Part shown: positions 9,059 through 16,692 of the stretch, piece by piece
How positions within the stretch are numbered: the first letter of the stretch is position 1
Layout: every line of letters starts with the position of its first letter
Origin: Pseudomonas sp. CC120222-01a
Lineage (GTDB): Bacteria; Pseudomonadota; Gammaproteobacteria; Pseudomonadales; Pseudomonadaceae
Direction: 5' to 3'
DNA length: 64,000 bases
Assembly: GCF_003097235.1 (NCBI RefSeq)
Contig: NZ_QEQQ01000001.1
Coordinates: 372,001-436,000 of the forward strand
Made by a program: the position numbers and the translations under genes
Notes under the pieces: generated by a model
The model's database searches: none
The model's input: only the letters and a program-made list of their open reading frames with translations
Told to the model about the DNA's origin: nothing

Positions 9059-9670
9059 ATGCCTGATGCCCGCACCGCTGCCCTGCCCTTGCTAGACCGC
9101 GCCGAAGTCGGCGGGCGCCTGCGCCAGGTGCGCAAGGCACGCCAGATGACTCTCAAGCAATTGTCCGAGCTCAGTGGCGTGCCGGTGTCGACCTTGTCGA
9201 AGATGGAACTGGCGCAGGTTTCGGTGAGCTACGAAAAACTGGCCGCTGCCGCGCGCGCCCTGAATGTCGACATTGCCCATCTGTTCCGCGCCAGCGGCGC
9301 GGTGGCGGAGGCCGTGGCGGCGCCAGTGACCGTGGTGGTCGACTCGTTGCCCGCCGCTGCCGGATATTCCACTGGCACCTACGATTACCACCCGATCGCC
9401 GGGGCCTTCCCGGAGCGGCGCATGACCCCCGCCTACGCCCGCATCATCGCTCGCGAACGCGGCCAGTTCGACGATTTTATCCGCCATCCAGGCCAGGAGT
9501 TCGCAGTGGTGCTGAGCGGCCGGGTGCGCATCGAATTCGAAACCGGCGAGGCCGTCAGCATCGGGCCACAGGAAACGGCTTATTTTGACAGCCAGGTCGG
9601 GCACATCTACCTGTCGGAAAGCGAGGATGGCGGCGATGCCCATGTGATGGTGGTCATGACCGATCGCTGA
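9059..9670 (+). CDS. XRE-family regulator with C-terminal cupin domain
   Basis: 203 residues from ATG 9059. A helix-turn-helix near the N-terminus (MTLKQLSELSGVPVSTLSKM) is followed by a cupin barrel (about 110-195; HPGQEFAVVLSGRVRIEF). The family includes PuuR-like regulators, which sense amines or amino acids through the cupin. The start is uncertain: ATG 9005 gives 18 more residues, but would leave almost no leader after the AT-rich promoter patch. It is divergent from the oxidase-ridA-transporter operon, so it is probably its local regulator. Confidence 0.9.
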   Translation: MPDARTAALPLLDRAEVGGRLRQVRKARQMTLKQLSELSGVPVSTLSKMELAQVSVSYEKLAAAARALNVDIAHLFRASGAVAEAVAAPVTVVVDSLPAAAGYSTGTYDYHPIAGAFPERRMTPAYARIIARERGQFDDFIRHPGQEFAVVLSGRVRIEFETGEAVSIGPQETAYFDSQVGHIYLSESEDGGDAHVMVVMTDR

Positions 9671-9772
9671 CGCGGTTATAACCTAATAACGAACAAGTCT
9701 ATTTGGCTATAAAAACTCCCTATATGCTGGCACCCATCCGATAACGGGCAAAGCTGGGCAGTCGAGTAGCGT

Positions 9773-10558
9773 ATGGATGTAGGATCTTTCGGTTTCACCA
9801 TTGCCGGACTGGTTGTGGGCTTCATCGTCGGCATGACCGGCGTCGGCGGCGGCTCGCTGATGACCCCGATCCTGCTGTGGTTCGGTATCAACCCGGCAAC
9901 CGCCGTGGGCACCGACCTGCTGTATGCCGCCATCACCAAGGGCAGTGGCGTCTGGGTGCATGCCCGGCAGAAGAACATCGACTGGAAAATCACCGGCCTG
10001 CTCAGCCTCGGCAGCGTGCCGGCCGCAGCCCTGACCCTGTGGTTCCTCAGCACCCTGCACACCGACACCACGGCGCTGAACGCCATCATCAAGCAAGGCC
10101 TGGCGGTGGTGCTGATCCTCACTGCCCTGGCGATCCTGTTCAAGTCGCGCCTGCAAGCGTTCGCCAGCCGTCACGCCGGTGACCACTATCACCTCAGCGA
10201 CCGCAGCCTGAACACCCTCACCGTGCTGACCGGCGTGGTGCTGGGCGTGATGGTTACCCTGACCTCGATCGGTGCCGGCGCCCTGGGCACCGTGGCGCTG
10301 TTCCTGCTCTACCCGTTCCTGGCCACCCGTCGCCTGGTCGGTACCGAGATCGCCCACGCCGTACCCCTGACCCTGGTTGCCGGTATCGGCCACGCCGGCA
10401 TGGGCAACATGGACTGGTCCCTGCTGGGCTACCTGTTGCTGGGCTCGCTGCCGGGCATCTACCTGGGCAGCCACCTCACCGGACGCATCTCCGACCGCGT
10501 GCTGCGCCCCTGCCTGGCAACCATGCTGTTGCTGATCGGCTATAAACTGGCGTTTTGA
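9773..10558 (+). CDS. TauE/SafE-family sulfite/organosulfonate exporter-like protein
   Basis: A 261-residue membrane protein with about eight hydrophobic segments and two internally similar halves. The family motif GMTGVGGGSLMTPILL is near residue 20, and its counterpart TSIGAGALGTVALFLLYP is in the second half. TauE/SafE proteins move sulfite, sulfoacetate or other small sulfur or carbon anions across the inner membrane. The upstream region (9678-9730) is strikingly AT-rich (ATAACCTAATAACGAA...), like sulfur-starvation promoters controlled by CysB in pseudomonads; that is an inference. No operon partner is apparent. Confidence 0.88.
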   Translation: MDVGSFGFTIAGLVVGFIVGMTGVGGGSLMTPILLWFGINPATAVGTDLLYAAITKGSGVWVHARQKNIDWKITGLLSLGSVPAAALTLWFLSTLHTDTTALNAIIKQGLAVVLILTALAILFKSRLQAFASRHAGDHYHLSDRSLNTLTVLTGVVLGVMVTLTSIGAGALGTVALFLLYPFLATRRLVGTEIAHAVPLTLVAGIGHAGMGNMDWSLLGYLLLGSLPGIYLGSHLTGRISDRVLRPCLATMLLLIGYKLAF

Positions 10559-10622
10559 GAATGTGCGACCTGCCCCGAATCGTCCTAATCTGGTAGCGAG
10601 AACCGCCAAGCAGGAGATGATT

Positions 10623-10988
10623 ATGAAGGTCGGAGTGTTCTGGTACGAGGACGCGCATCGGTATAGAGCTTTTCAAAACCTGTATGAAGATGCGAACGAA
10701 CAACATCGCAAGTTCGCTGCATGGTTCAAGGAAGCGACTGCGCTTGAACGACACCTGCGTCAGGAGGGCCATGAACCAGTAAGGGTCCTGACCACCCCAA
10801 AAGCCTTCTGCGACTGGTGCAAATCACACGGGCGTTCGCTGGACGCCTCCAGCCGAACAGCTTTCGCTCATGAGCAAATTGAACCTGCACAACGAATTCA
10901 GGATCTGGGCCAGGCAGTTGAGACGGCGCTCAGCAATCCACAGTTTCTGGTCCATGGACCTTTGATGAACAAACAATATCGCAAGTAA
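10623..10988 (+). CDS. Hypothetical protein
   Basis: 121 residues, no signal peptide or membrane segment. The sequence is hydrophilic and helical, with a CDWC pair near residue 62. ATG 10623 is preferred over ATG 10617 because the CAGGAG ribosome site (10611-10616) is then 6 bp upstream. GC content is clearly lower than in the exporter gene just before it, and the next two genes on the other strand share this low GC, so the block may be acquired. I do not recognise the family. Confidence 0.7.
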   Translation: MKVGVFWYEDAHRYRAFQNLYEDANEQHRKFAAWFKEATALERHLRQEGHEPVRVLTTPKAFCDWCKSHGRSLDASSRTAFAHEQIEPAQRIQDLGQAVETALSNPQFLVHGPLMNKQYRK

Positions 10989-11015
10989 GTTTCCTTGATT
11001 GCCGACGGTGAGAGA

Positions 11016-11555
11016 TCAAGTAAATCGCAGACGCCAGCGTCCGGAAAAGCTCAAATGCAATCGAGAAAGCGGCAGGATATCGATTCGATCTGAAGCCGCA
11101 GGCGAGCAGTCCAACACGTTCATCAAAACGGCTCGCATCACTAACGGATGGGTGAACGCCATCCAGTCGCCCTGCAATGTGAATGCCTCAAGCCAGAGAG
11201 CCATGCGCTGACGTAATTGATCAAACGACTCTCCCCCGTGAGGCGCACTGAAGGGGTCGCGAAGCCACGCGTCAAGTTCGGCTGGCGCCTCCTCTTGCAG
11301 TTGCTTCAGCGTTAGCCCCTGCCAGTGCCCCAGATCACAATCTGCTAACGCCATTGCTACCTTCGCCAGAGGTGAAAACCACGCGGCCGTTTCAACGGCA
11401 CGCCGCTCCGGCGCAGTCAGCACTTGCACGTCGGGCAAAAGGGGGGGCGGCAAGCCGTTCAACGGCATGATGCTGTCATCGGCTTGATGAAATTGGCCCT
11501 TTTTTTGGGCCCGTGTCAGGCCATGGCTAATCAAGGTCAGGCGTATGGCTTTCAA
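11016..11555 (-). CDS. Histidine-phosphatase-fold protein with SHG in place of RHG
   Basis: About 179 residues from TTG 11555 (GAAGAG 6 bp upstream). The sequence begins directly with the catalytic strand LTLISHGLTRAQKKG, where the usual Arg-His-Gly is Ser-His-Gly. Later family landmarks are TAPERRAVETA, the acid-containing GESFDQLRQRM and FTHPLVMRAVL (second His). This is the phosphoglycerate-mutase-like fold with the phosphohistidine kept but the first Arg lost. A longer start at ATG 11669 overlaps the upstream stop (TAATG), which would suit coupling, but adds a non-family 38-residue leader. The substrate is unknown. Confidence 0.75.
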   Translation of the reverse strand: MKAIRLTLISHGLTRAQKKGQFHQADDSIMPLNGLPPPLLPDVQVLTAPERRAVETAAWFSPLAKVAMALADCDLGHWQGLTLKQLQEEAPAELDAWLRDPFSAPHGGESFDQLRQRMALWLEAFTLQGDWMAFTHPLVMRAVLMNVLDCSPAASDRIDILPLSRLHLSFSGRWRLRFT

Positions 11556-11668
11556 CGAGGGCTCTTCGGGTGAATGGGATTGACAGCCTGAGCATGCCAG
11601 TTGATAGCTCTCGCAACAATGTCTTGACCTGAAAGAGGCCGCGCTGCAATACATCGTACTTGGCTGCA

Positions 11669-12649
11669 TTAAAAGAAGTCGTCACGCGCCTTCGCATCAC
11701 GAATACGTTTGACGCGATCAGCTTCTACCTGCTCAACCGTTCGCAGTTCGCAAGCCTGATGTTGGTAGCGGTAGCCTTGCTTGACCGGGCGTGCAACCAT
11801 GACTTCATGCTCGGCCACCAGTGCCAGCCTGGTACCCGACTCAAACCCCACGAAACCGCAGTCCTCCGGGCCTAGATGAAATGATGCATATACCAAGGCT
11901 TCATGCTGCAACTGGCGCAAACTCACGCCGGCCAGTTGAGAAAAACTCAAAATGACGGCAGCCGTATAGAGTAGGCCCAACTGGCAGGATCCATTCACCC
12001 AACGCTGCTTGCGCCAGGCCCCGGTTGGACGATACCGGTTCATACAGATTGCTGTGCCGGGCTCACGCTTCATACGCTCCCTTGAACGGGTATCGAGCAT
12101 TGCGAATAGAAGCGCCCCCAACCAGATCAGCAGTACTAGAAAGATGCTTCCGGGTAGCAACCAGGCATAAATGATATGGATGAAGGTCAAGAGCTTCTGG
12201 GCAACCGGAAACCTGCCGGCATCCATTCGAATCTGCCCCAGAATAAACGCATCGGCCTCTGCACTCGCCGCCAGACCAAGACCTAGTGTGACCAGCGCAG
12301 CAAGCGCTGTCAGCCAACCACTGTTACGTTTATAGAAGGCCACCAGCCCCAACAAACGGACGGCAAGAATCAGGGAACACAGACTCAAACATACAAAAAT
12401 CAGCCTTGCAAAAAGCTTGATCTCTACACCTAGCCATTGCAGCCACATCAGCCAGTATATCGCTAGCAAACAGGTGCAAATGCTCAGTGCCAACCATTCA
12501 TTGCCAACCCACTGTCGGAAGTTGTAGTTGATTTTCCACGGCACGTGCCGATTTTGCGTGCGCACAAACAAGGGCACCTTGATACAGCTGCTGCTGACCT
12601 GTATTGCCCCCGCCAACAGCACATAATTTACAACGATGAACCAAAACAC
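11669..12649 (-). CDS. Polytopic membrane protein of unknown function
   Basis: 326 residues with about six or seven hydrophobic segments spread over the first 245 residues, then a soluble tail of about 65 residues rich in charge (VEQVEADRVKRIRDAKAR). GTG 12649 is chosen because AAGGAG lies 7 bp upstream; a TTG 30 bp earlier has none. Its stop overlaps a potential ATG of the histidine-phosphatase gene, so the two are probably one transcript. Low GC compared with flanking genes. I recognise no family. Confidence 0.72.
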   Translation of the reverse strand: MFWFIVVNYVLLAGAIQVSSSCIKVPLFVRTQNRHVPWKINYNFRQWVGNEWLALSICTCLLAIYWLMWLQWLGVEIKLFARLIFVCLSLCSLILAVRLLGLVAFYKRNSGWLTALAALVTLGLGLAASAEADAFILGQIRMDAGRFPVAQKLLTFIHIIYAWLLPGSIFLVLLIWLGALLFAMLDTRSRERMKREPGTAICMNRYRPTGAWRKQRWVNGSCQLGLLYTAAVILSFSQLAGVSLRQLQHEALVYASFHLGPEDCGFVGFESGTRLALVAEHEVMVARPVKQGYRYQHQACELRTVEQVEADRVKRIRDAKARDDFF

Positions 12650-12730
12650 CTGCCGACTCCTTGTCTGAACTGGGCACAACGCTAAGATTGTCGCACTAAC
12701 CTATTGAAATGCCACCAGAGCCCCAGATCG

Positions 12731-13312
12731 ATGCCCGCCACCTCAACCAGCCCCTTGCTGCTCGCCTTGCGTGAAGGCACCCGCGACTGCCACAAGGCGC
12801 TGGAAGCCCGCCTGCCCTTCTTCAGCCCGGGCTTCGACAGTGCTGCCTACCGTCGCCTGCTGCAGGCCTACTACGGTTTTCATGCCCCCCTGGAGCATTC
12901 CCTGAGCGATTATCAGGGGCCAGAACGCCGCAAGACCGCGACCTTGGCCCGTGACCTGCAGGCCCTGAAGCTGAGCGAAGCCGACATCGACGCCCTGCCA
13001 TTGTGCCAGGCACTGCCGGCCATTCACGACGAAGCCAGCGCGCTGGGCGTGATGTATGTGCTGGAGGGCTCGACCCTGGGTGGCCAGGTGCTCAAACGGG
13101 CGATGGCCGAACGCCTGGGCATCGGCCACGACAGCGGTGCCGCTTTTCTCGATGTATACGGGCCGCTGACCGGCAGCTACTGGCGCAGCTTCCTCGAGCG
13201 GCTTGGCCAGGCGTCGGCTGAAGGGCCGGCGCAGGCCACCACGGTACAGGCCGCCATCGACACGTTCACCCATTTCGAACAGTGGCTCGGCCAGCGCAAT
13301 GTATTGAATTAG
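12731..13312 (+). CDS. bphO: Biliverdin-producing heme oxygenase
   Basis: 193 residues, the usual length for the bacterial BphO/PigA group. His21 in TRDCHKALEARLP is the expected proximal heme ligand, and the distal helix carries GVMYVLEGSTLGGQVL with its flexible glycines. The enzyme opens heme to biliverdin, CO and iron; in pseudomonads it normally supplies chromophore to the bacteriophytochrome BphP encoded next to it. Here no phytochrome gene follows. ATG 12731 starts the protein; the ribosome site is weak. Symbol assigned from the family, not context. Confidence 0.87.
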   Translation: MPATSTSPLLLALREGTRDCHKALEARLPFFSPGFDSAAYRRLLQAYYGFHAPLEHSLSDYQGPERRKTATLARDLQALKLSEADIDALPLCQALPAIHDEASALGVMYVLEGSTLGGQVLKRAMAERLGIGHDSGAAFLDVYGPLTGSYWRSFLERLGQASAEGPAQATTVQAAIDTFTHFEQWLGQRNVLN

Positions 13313-13409
13313 AGCCTTGACCAGGGGTTATTCGGCGTTTTGCCACCATGAATTACCAGCGCCGACTCTCGTTACTTGTTGTATCCAATGACAACAAGGA
13401 AGTCGCTTC

Positions 13410-14501
13410 ATGACCGATATGACACGTCGCTCGTTGGTGGGCCTGGGCATGGCCCTGCCGCTGCTTGGCCAACTGGGCTGGGCCGGTGAAGCCTCCGTTG
13501 CGTCAGACGCCGGCCAAGGCCCGGTACGCATCAACTACAACGAAAGCCCCTGGGGCCCGAGCCCCGCTGCCCGCCAGGCCATGCGTGACGGCATCGAGCA
13601 ATGCGGGCGTTACCCGTACAAGGCGCAGTACCGCCTGATCGACACTTTCGCTGCCGAACATGGCCTGGCCTCATCGCAGGTCCAGGTGTTCTGTGGCTCG
13701 AAACTGGCCCTGCAGCACGCCGTCATGGCCTTCACCGGCCCACGCAGCCTGGTGCTCGCCGAACCTTCCTATGAAGCGGCCGCCGAGGCCGCCCACGGCC
13801 ATGGCAGTGCCGTACACGCGGTAGCCCTGGATGCGCGCCATGCCCATGATATTGATGCCATGCTGGCGGCCGACAGCGCCCCCGGGCTGATTTACCTGTG
13901 CAACCCCAACAACCCCACCGGCACGCTCACCCCGCGGCGCGATATCGAACGTCTGCTCAAGCACACGCCCGACGGCACTGTGGTGCTGGTAGACGAGGCC
14001 TACATCCATTTCAGCGATGCCCAGAGCTGCATCAGCCTGGTCAAGGAGCACCCGCAGTTGCTGGTGTTGCAGACGTTTTCCAAGCTCTACGGCATGGCTG
14101 GGGCGCGCCTCGGATTGGCCATCGGCCAGGCCCCGCTGCTGGAGCGCCTGGAAGTGTATGACGGCGACAACGTAGCCGCTGCCTCGACCTTGCTGGCCGG
14201 GTTGGCGAGCCTTGGCGACCCGCAGCTGGTGCCCCGGCGCAAAGCCGAAAACGCCCGCCTGCGCGACCACACCATTGCCTGGCTAAGCGAGCGCGGTTGG
14301 CGCTGCACGGCGTCGCAGACCAACTGTTTCATGATCGACATGCGCGGCCCGGCACAGCCGGTGGTGGACCGGTTGGCCAAACACGGCGTGTTGGTCGGTC
14401 GGGTGTGGCCGAGCTGGCCGAACTGGGTGCGGGTCAGTGTCGGCGACGAGCAGGACATGCTGCGCTTTCGGCAAGCCTTTGCCAGGGTGACCGCCGGCTG
14501 A
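13410..14501 (+). CDS. Tat-signal PLP aminotransferase, HisC-like
   Basis: 363 residues. The N-terminus has a twin-arginine motif (MTDMTRRSLVGLGMA) followed by a hydrophobic stretch and AGEA, a likely export and cleavage signal. The rest is a class I/II fold-type I aminotransferase related to histidinol-phosphate aminotransferase: CNPNNPTG at 164-171, VDEAY with D195, and the PLP lysine K225 in TFSKLYGMAGARLG. Exported PLP enzymes are rare; in fluorescent pseudomonads PvdN and PtaA act on pyoverdine in the periplasm. A PtaA-like role is possible but not shown. It is 97 bp after bphO. Confidence 0.87.
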   Translation: MTDMTRRSLVGLGMALPLLGQLGWAGEASVASDAGQGPVRINYNESPWGPSPAARQAMRDGIEQCGRYPYKAQYRLIDTFAAEHGLASSQVQVFCGSKLALQHAVMAFTGPRSLVLAEPSYEAAAEAAHGHGSAVHAVALDARHAHDIDAMLAADSAPGLIYLCNPNNPTGTLTPRRDIERLLKHTPDGTVVLVDEAYIHFSDAQSCISLVKEHPQLLVLQTFSKLYGMAGARLGLAIGQAPLLERLEVYDGDNVAAASTLLAGLASLGDPQLVPRRKAENARLRDHTIAWLSERGWRCTASQTNCFMIDMRGPAQPVVDRLAKHGVLVGRVWPSWPNWVRVSVGDEQDMLRFRQAFARVTAG

Positions 14502-14577
14502 AAGGTAGATGCAATGGAGTGCCCGACAAGCCTATACTTCATTTGACGAAAAAAATCAGTCAATTGACGGAGGCGTG

Positions 14578-15054
14578 ATGAGCACTTCAATCGCCCAACG
14601 GCGTCACGAAAAAGCCAAAGAAGATGTGCGCAGTTCTGGCATCGACGAATTCTGGGCATTCAGCGCCAGCCGCTCTGCACTCAGGGAGTCGGAGCGACTG
14701 GTGCAGATCAAGCGCGGCTTTTCTGCCCACCTCTTCCGAGCCGTGCGCTACACCTTCAACCTCGAAGAATCCAGCCTGGCATTGCTGCTCAATGCCTCGA
14801 TCTCCACGCTGGAGCGGCGCGTTCGAGAACACGAAGTGCTCGATACCGTCGCCTCCGAACGCCTGGACCGCATCGCCTCGGTGTCCCATCAGGCCGAGGA
14901 AGTCTTCGAGAGCCGCGAGGCTGCTGCACAGTGGCTATCGAAGCCGAACAAGGCCCTGGGTGATGTTGCGCCGATCCTGCTCTGCGAAACCGAAATCGGC
15001 GCCAAGCAGGTGCGCCGGGTACTGCAGGCCCTGGAATGGGGCGGGGTTGCCTGA
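14578..15054 (+). CDS. Antitoxin of a Res-Xre toxin-antitoxin system
   Basis: 158 residues. An N-terminal Xre-like helical DNA-binding region with SLALLLNASISTLERRVRE is followed by the MbcA/ParS/Xre toxin-binding C-terminal domain (VFESREAAAQWLSKPNKAL). ATG 14578 has a GGAGG site at 14569-14573. The stop overlaps the toxin start (TGATG at 15052-15056), so the two proteins are translationally coupled. The antitoxin covers the toxin active site and represses the operon. Confidence 0.93.
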   Translation: MSTSIAQRRHEKAKEDVRSSGIDEFWAFSASRSALRESERLVQIKRGFSAHLFRAVRYTFNLEESSLALLLNASISTLERRVREHEVLDTVASERLDRIASVSHQAEEVFESREAAAQWLSKPNKALGDVAPILLCETEIGAKQVRRVLQALEWGGVA

Positions 15055-15530
15055 TGCGGGGGTGGCGAATCGCGAAGGCAATACGCGCCACCGACTTGAG
15101 CGGCAAGGGCGCGGCCATCGAAGGCGGCCGCTGGAACGATCAAGACGTACCGGCCGTATACATGGGCATGACGCCGGCAATCTGTTGCCTGGAAACCTTT
15201 GTACATGCGGCGGGCGAACCCACCGTGCCCTTGAAGATCACCTGCTTCGAGCTACCTGCAGAGACTTCGCTGTATCTGCACGTCGATGCGGCGGACCTGC
15301 CCGAAGGCTGGGCCAGCCTGCCTGCCGACCGCCCAAGCATGGAGTTCGGCACTGCCTGGCTGAAGTCGAGCAGCCACCTTGGGCTGATCGTCCCATCTGC
15401 CATCCTGCCGCTGGAACGCAACATCGTGATCAACCCCAGCCACCCAGCGGTGAGCCAGATCCAGGTGGTTGAAATGTACGACTTCATGTACGACCCACGG
15501 ATGTTCCAAGTAGGCGCCCGCAACCAGTGA
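15054..15530 (+). CDS. RES-domain toxin (NAD+-degrading)
   Basis: 158 residues. The RES fold shows the conserved Arg in GWRI near the N-terminus, GGRWN with nearby Tyr (PAVYMG) and the Glu in CLETFVH; these correspond to the R-Y-E residues needed for NAD+ phosphorolysis in studied members. A later serine, S101 in WLKSSSHLG, matches the conserved Ser region. ATG 15054 overlaps the antitoxin stop. Releasing the toxin depletes NAD+ and halts growth. The closest studied example is the Res-Xre pair of P. putida. Confidence 0.93.
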   Translation: MRGWRIAKAIRATDLSGKGAAIEGGRWNDQDVPAVYMGMTPAICCLETFVHAAGEPTVPLKITCFELPAETSLYLHVDAADLPEGWASLPADRPSMEFGTAWLKSSSHLGLIVPSAILPLERNIVINPSHPAVSQIQVVEMYDFMYDPRMFQVGARNQ

Positions 15531-15596
15531 TGCGCTGCTCATGCTCCCAGCTGCACTGATCTTAATGGGCCGGGCTGTTCGTGCTGGAGCACGCAC

Positions 15597-15843
15597 CTGG
15601 TGTTCTACGGGCTGCGCAATGCCGGCCTGACCGACTCGCTGACCCACCTGCTGAACGGCCTTGCCGCGCACAGGGGCCGAAGATTACACCGATCGGCAGC
15701 CTGGCGACCTTGTTGTGGCTGCATGTACTGGCGCGCAGGGGCATGACGATTGGCTGGGGTATTACTTCAAGGTTGGCGTGCTGCCGACAGTACCTGTGTT
15801 GCTGGTGACCTTGGCGGCGCTGGCAGTGCGGTTAAGTCTTTGA
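15597..15843 (+). pseudogene. arsB: Decayed arsB (arsenite efflux pump) fragment
   Basis: Two pieces of an ArsB-type pump are fused and broken. Frame 15597 onward reads [21 protein letters not shown], matching the ArsB middle region. From 15674, in another frame, comes [20 protein letters not shown], the ArsB segment that normally follows about 60 residues later. A one-base loss near 15758 then shifts frame again, and the true C-terminus (YYFKVG..RLSL) ends at TGA 15841. So there is an internal deletion plus a frameshift, and no promoter or N-terminus. No other ars gene is nearby. Confidence 0.88.
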
Positions 15844-15943
15844 GATTGCCAGGACTGTTGCGATCTCTGACCAAACCGCGACCCTCAGCAACCCCTCGAT
15901 ACAACCTCCCGCTTCTTCATCTCAGGTAGGCAAAGCAAAATAT

Positions 15944-15960
15944 CTACGTCAAAGACGTAG
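15944..15960. promoter_or_regulatory. Palindromic operator upstream of the HigBA-like operon
   Basis: CTACGTC (15944-15950) and GACGTAG (15954-15960) form a perfect 7-bp dyad with a 3-bp centre, ending 9 bp before the toxin start. Its place over the probable promoter/leader fits autorepression by the Xre-type antitoxin. Confidence 0.72.
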
Positions 15961-15969
15961 GGATGAAGT

Positions 15970-16290
15970 ATGCTGACGATCATTGAAGCGCCACTATTCT
16001 CTAGGCAATGGCCCGACTATTGGACGGAGGAAGAGCACGGGGCATTCATGTCCTATCTCGCCAACGACCCTGACGCAGGTGCAGTGATTCCCGGCTCAGG
16101 TGGATGCCGCAAGGTACGTTGGAGCCTGGACGGCATAGGCAAGCGAGGTGCCGTCCGTGTCATCTACACCGCCCAGCTTGCCAACGGCGCTCTGGTTGCC
16201 CTGCTGATCTACGGCAAGAGCGCCACCGAGAACATACCCGCGCACGTACTGCGCAAGATTGCGAAGGAGCTCAACCATGCCCCTGACTGA
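15970..16290 (+). CDS. RelE/HigB-family toxin
   Basis: 106 residues. The fold is that of RelE-type mRNA interferases: PDYWTEEEHGAFMSYL helix, GGCRKVRWSL, GKRGAVRVIYTAQL strands with basic residues, and a C-terminal helix. This is the subgroup often annotated HigB-like, where the toxin gene comes first. It is followed by its antitoxin with a 14-bp overlap and preceded by a perfect palindrome. It should cut mRNA on ribosomes. Confidence 0.9.
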   Translation: MLTIIEAPLFSRQWPDYWTEEEHGAFMSYLANDPDAGAVIPGSGGCRKVRWSLDGIGKRGAVRVIYTAQLANGALVALLIYGKSATENIPAHVLRKIAKELNHAPD

Positions 16291-16591
16291 AAAAGAATTG
16301 ATGCTGCGCGATGCTACTCGCAACATCGGTGAGGAACTGCTGGAATCCATCCGCGATGTGAAGGCTGGCCGCTATGGTGCTGTGCGCCAGGTGGAATTGA
16401 CCGAGGCAGCTGAGGCACGCAGCAGGACCGGGCTTTCCCAGCTCAAGTTTGCCGAACTACTGGGCGTCTCGGTGCGTACGCTTCAGGAATGGGAGCAAGG
16501 TCGGCGTACACCATCCGGGGCCGCCCGCTCTCTTCTGCACATTGCGGCTTCTCGCCCGGATGTGTTTCGTGAGGTTCTTCAGGCCCGTTAA
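16277..16591 (+). CDS. HigA/NadS-like Xre antitoxin
   Basis: 104 residues. The C-terminal half carries a helix-turn-helix (LSQLKFAELLGVSVRTLQEWEQGRRTPSG region), and the N-terminal half is the probable toxin-binding part. ATG 16277 lies inside the end of the toxin gene (overlap to 16290), so translation is coupled. The protein probably binds the CTACGTC-N3-GACGTAG dyad upstream of the toxin gene. Confidence 0.9.
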   Translation: MPLTEKELMLRDATRNIGEELLESIRDVKAGRYGAVRQVELTEAAEARSRTGLSQLKFAELLGVSVRTLQEWEQGRRTPSGAARSLLHIAASRPDVFREVLQAR

Positions 16592-16692
16592 TTGGCTTTC
16601 GGCCCTCGCCTCATCAACCCCACTTCCCTGAACCTGCGCGAAGCGGCTGCGCCCGACTGAAAGCTGTTGCGGTACACAGGTACAGCGCGAAC

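Noticed and set aside
9678..9730. Defined CysB operator before the TauE-like gene
   Set aside because: The AT-rich stretch is suggestive, but I could not fit it to a firm consensus.
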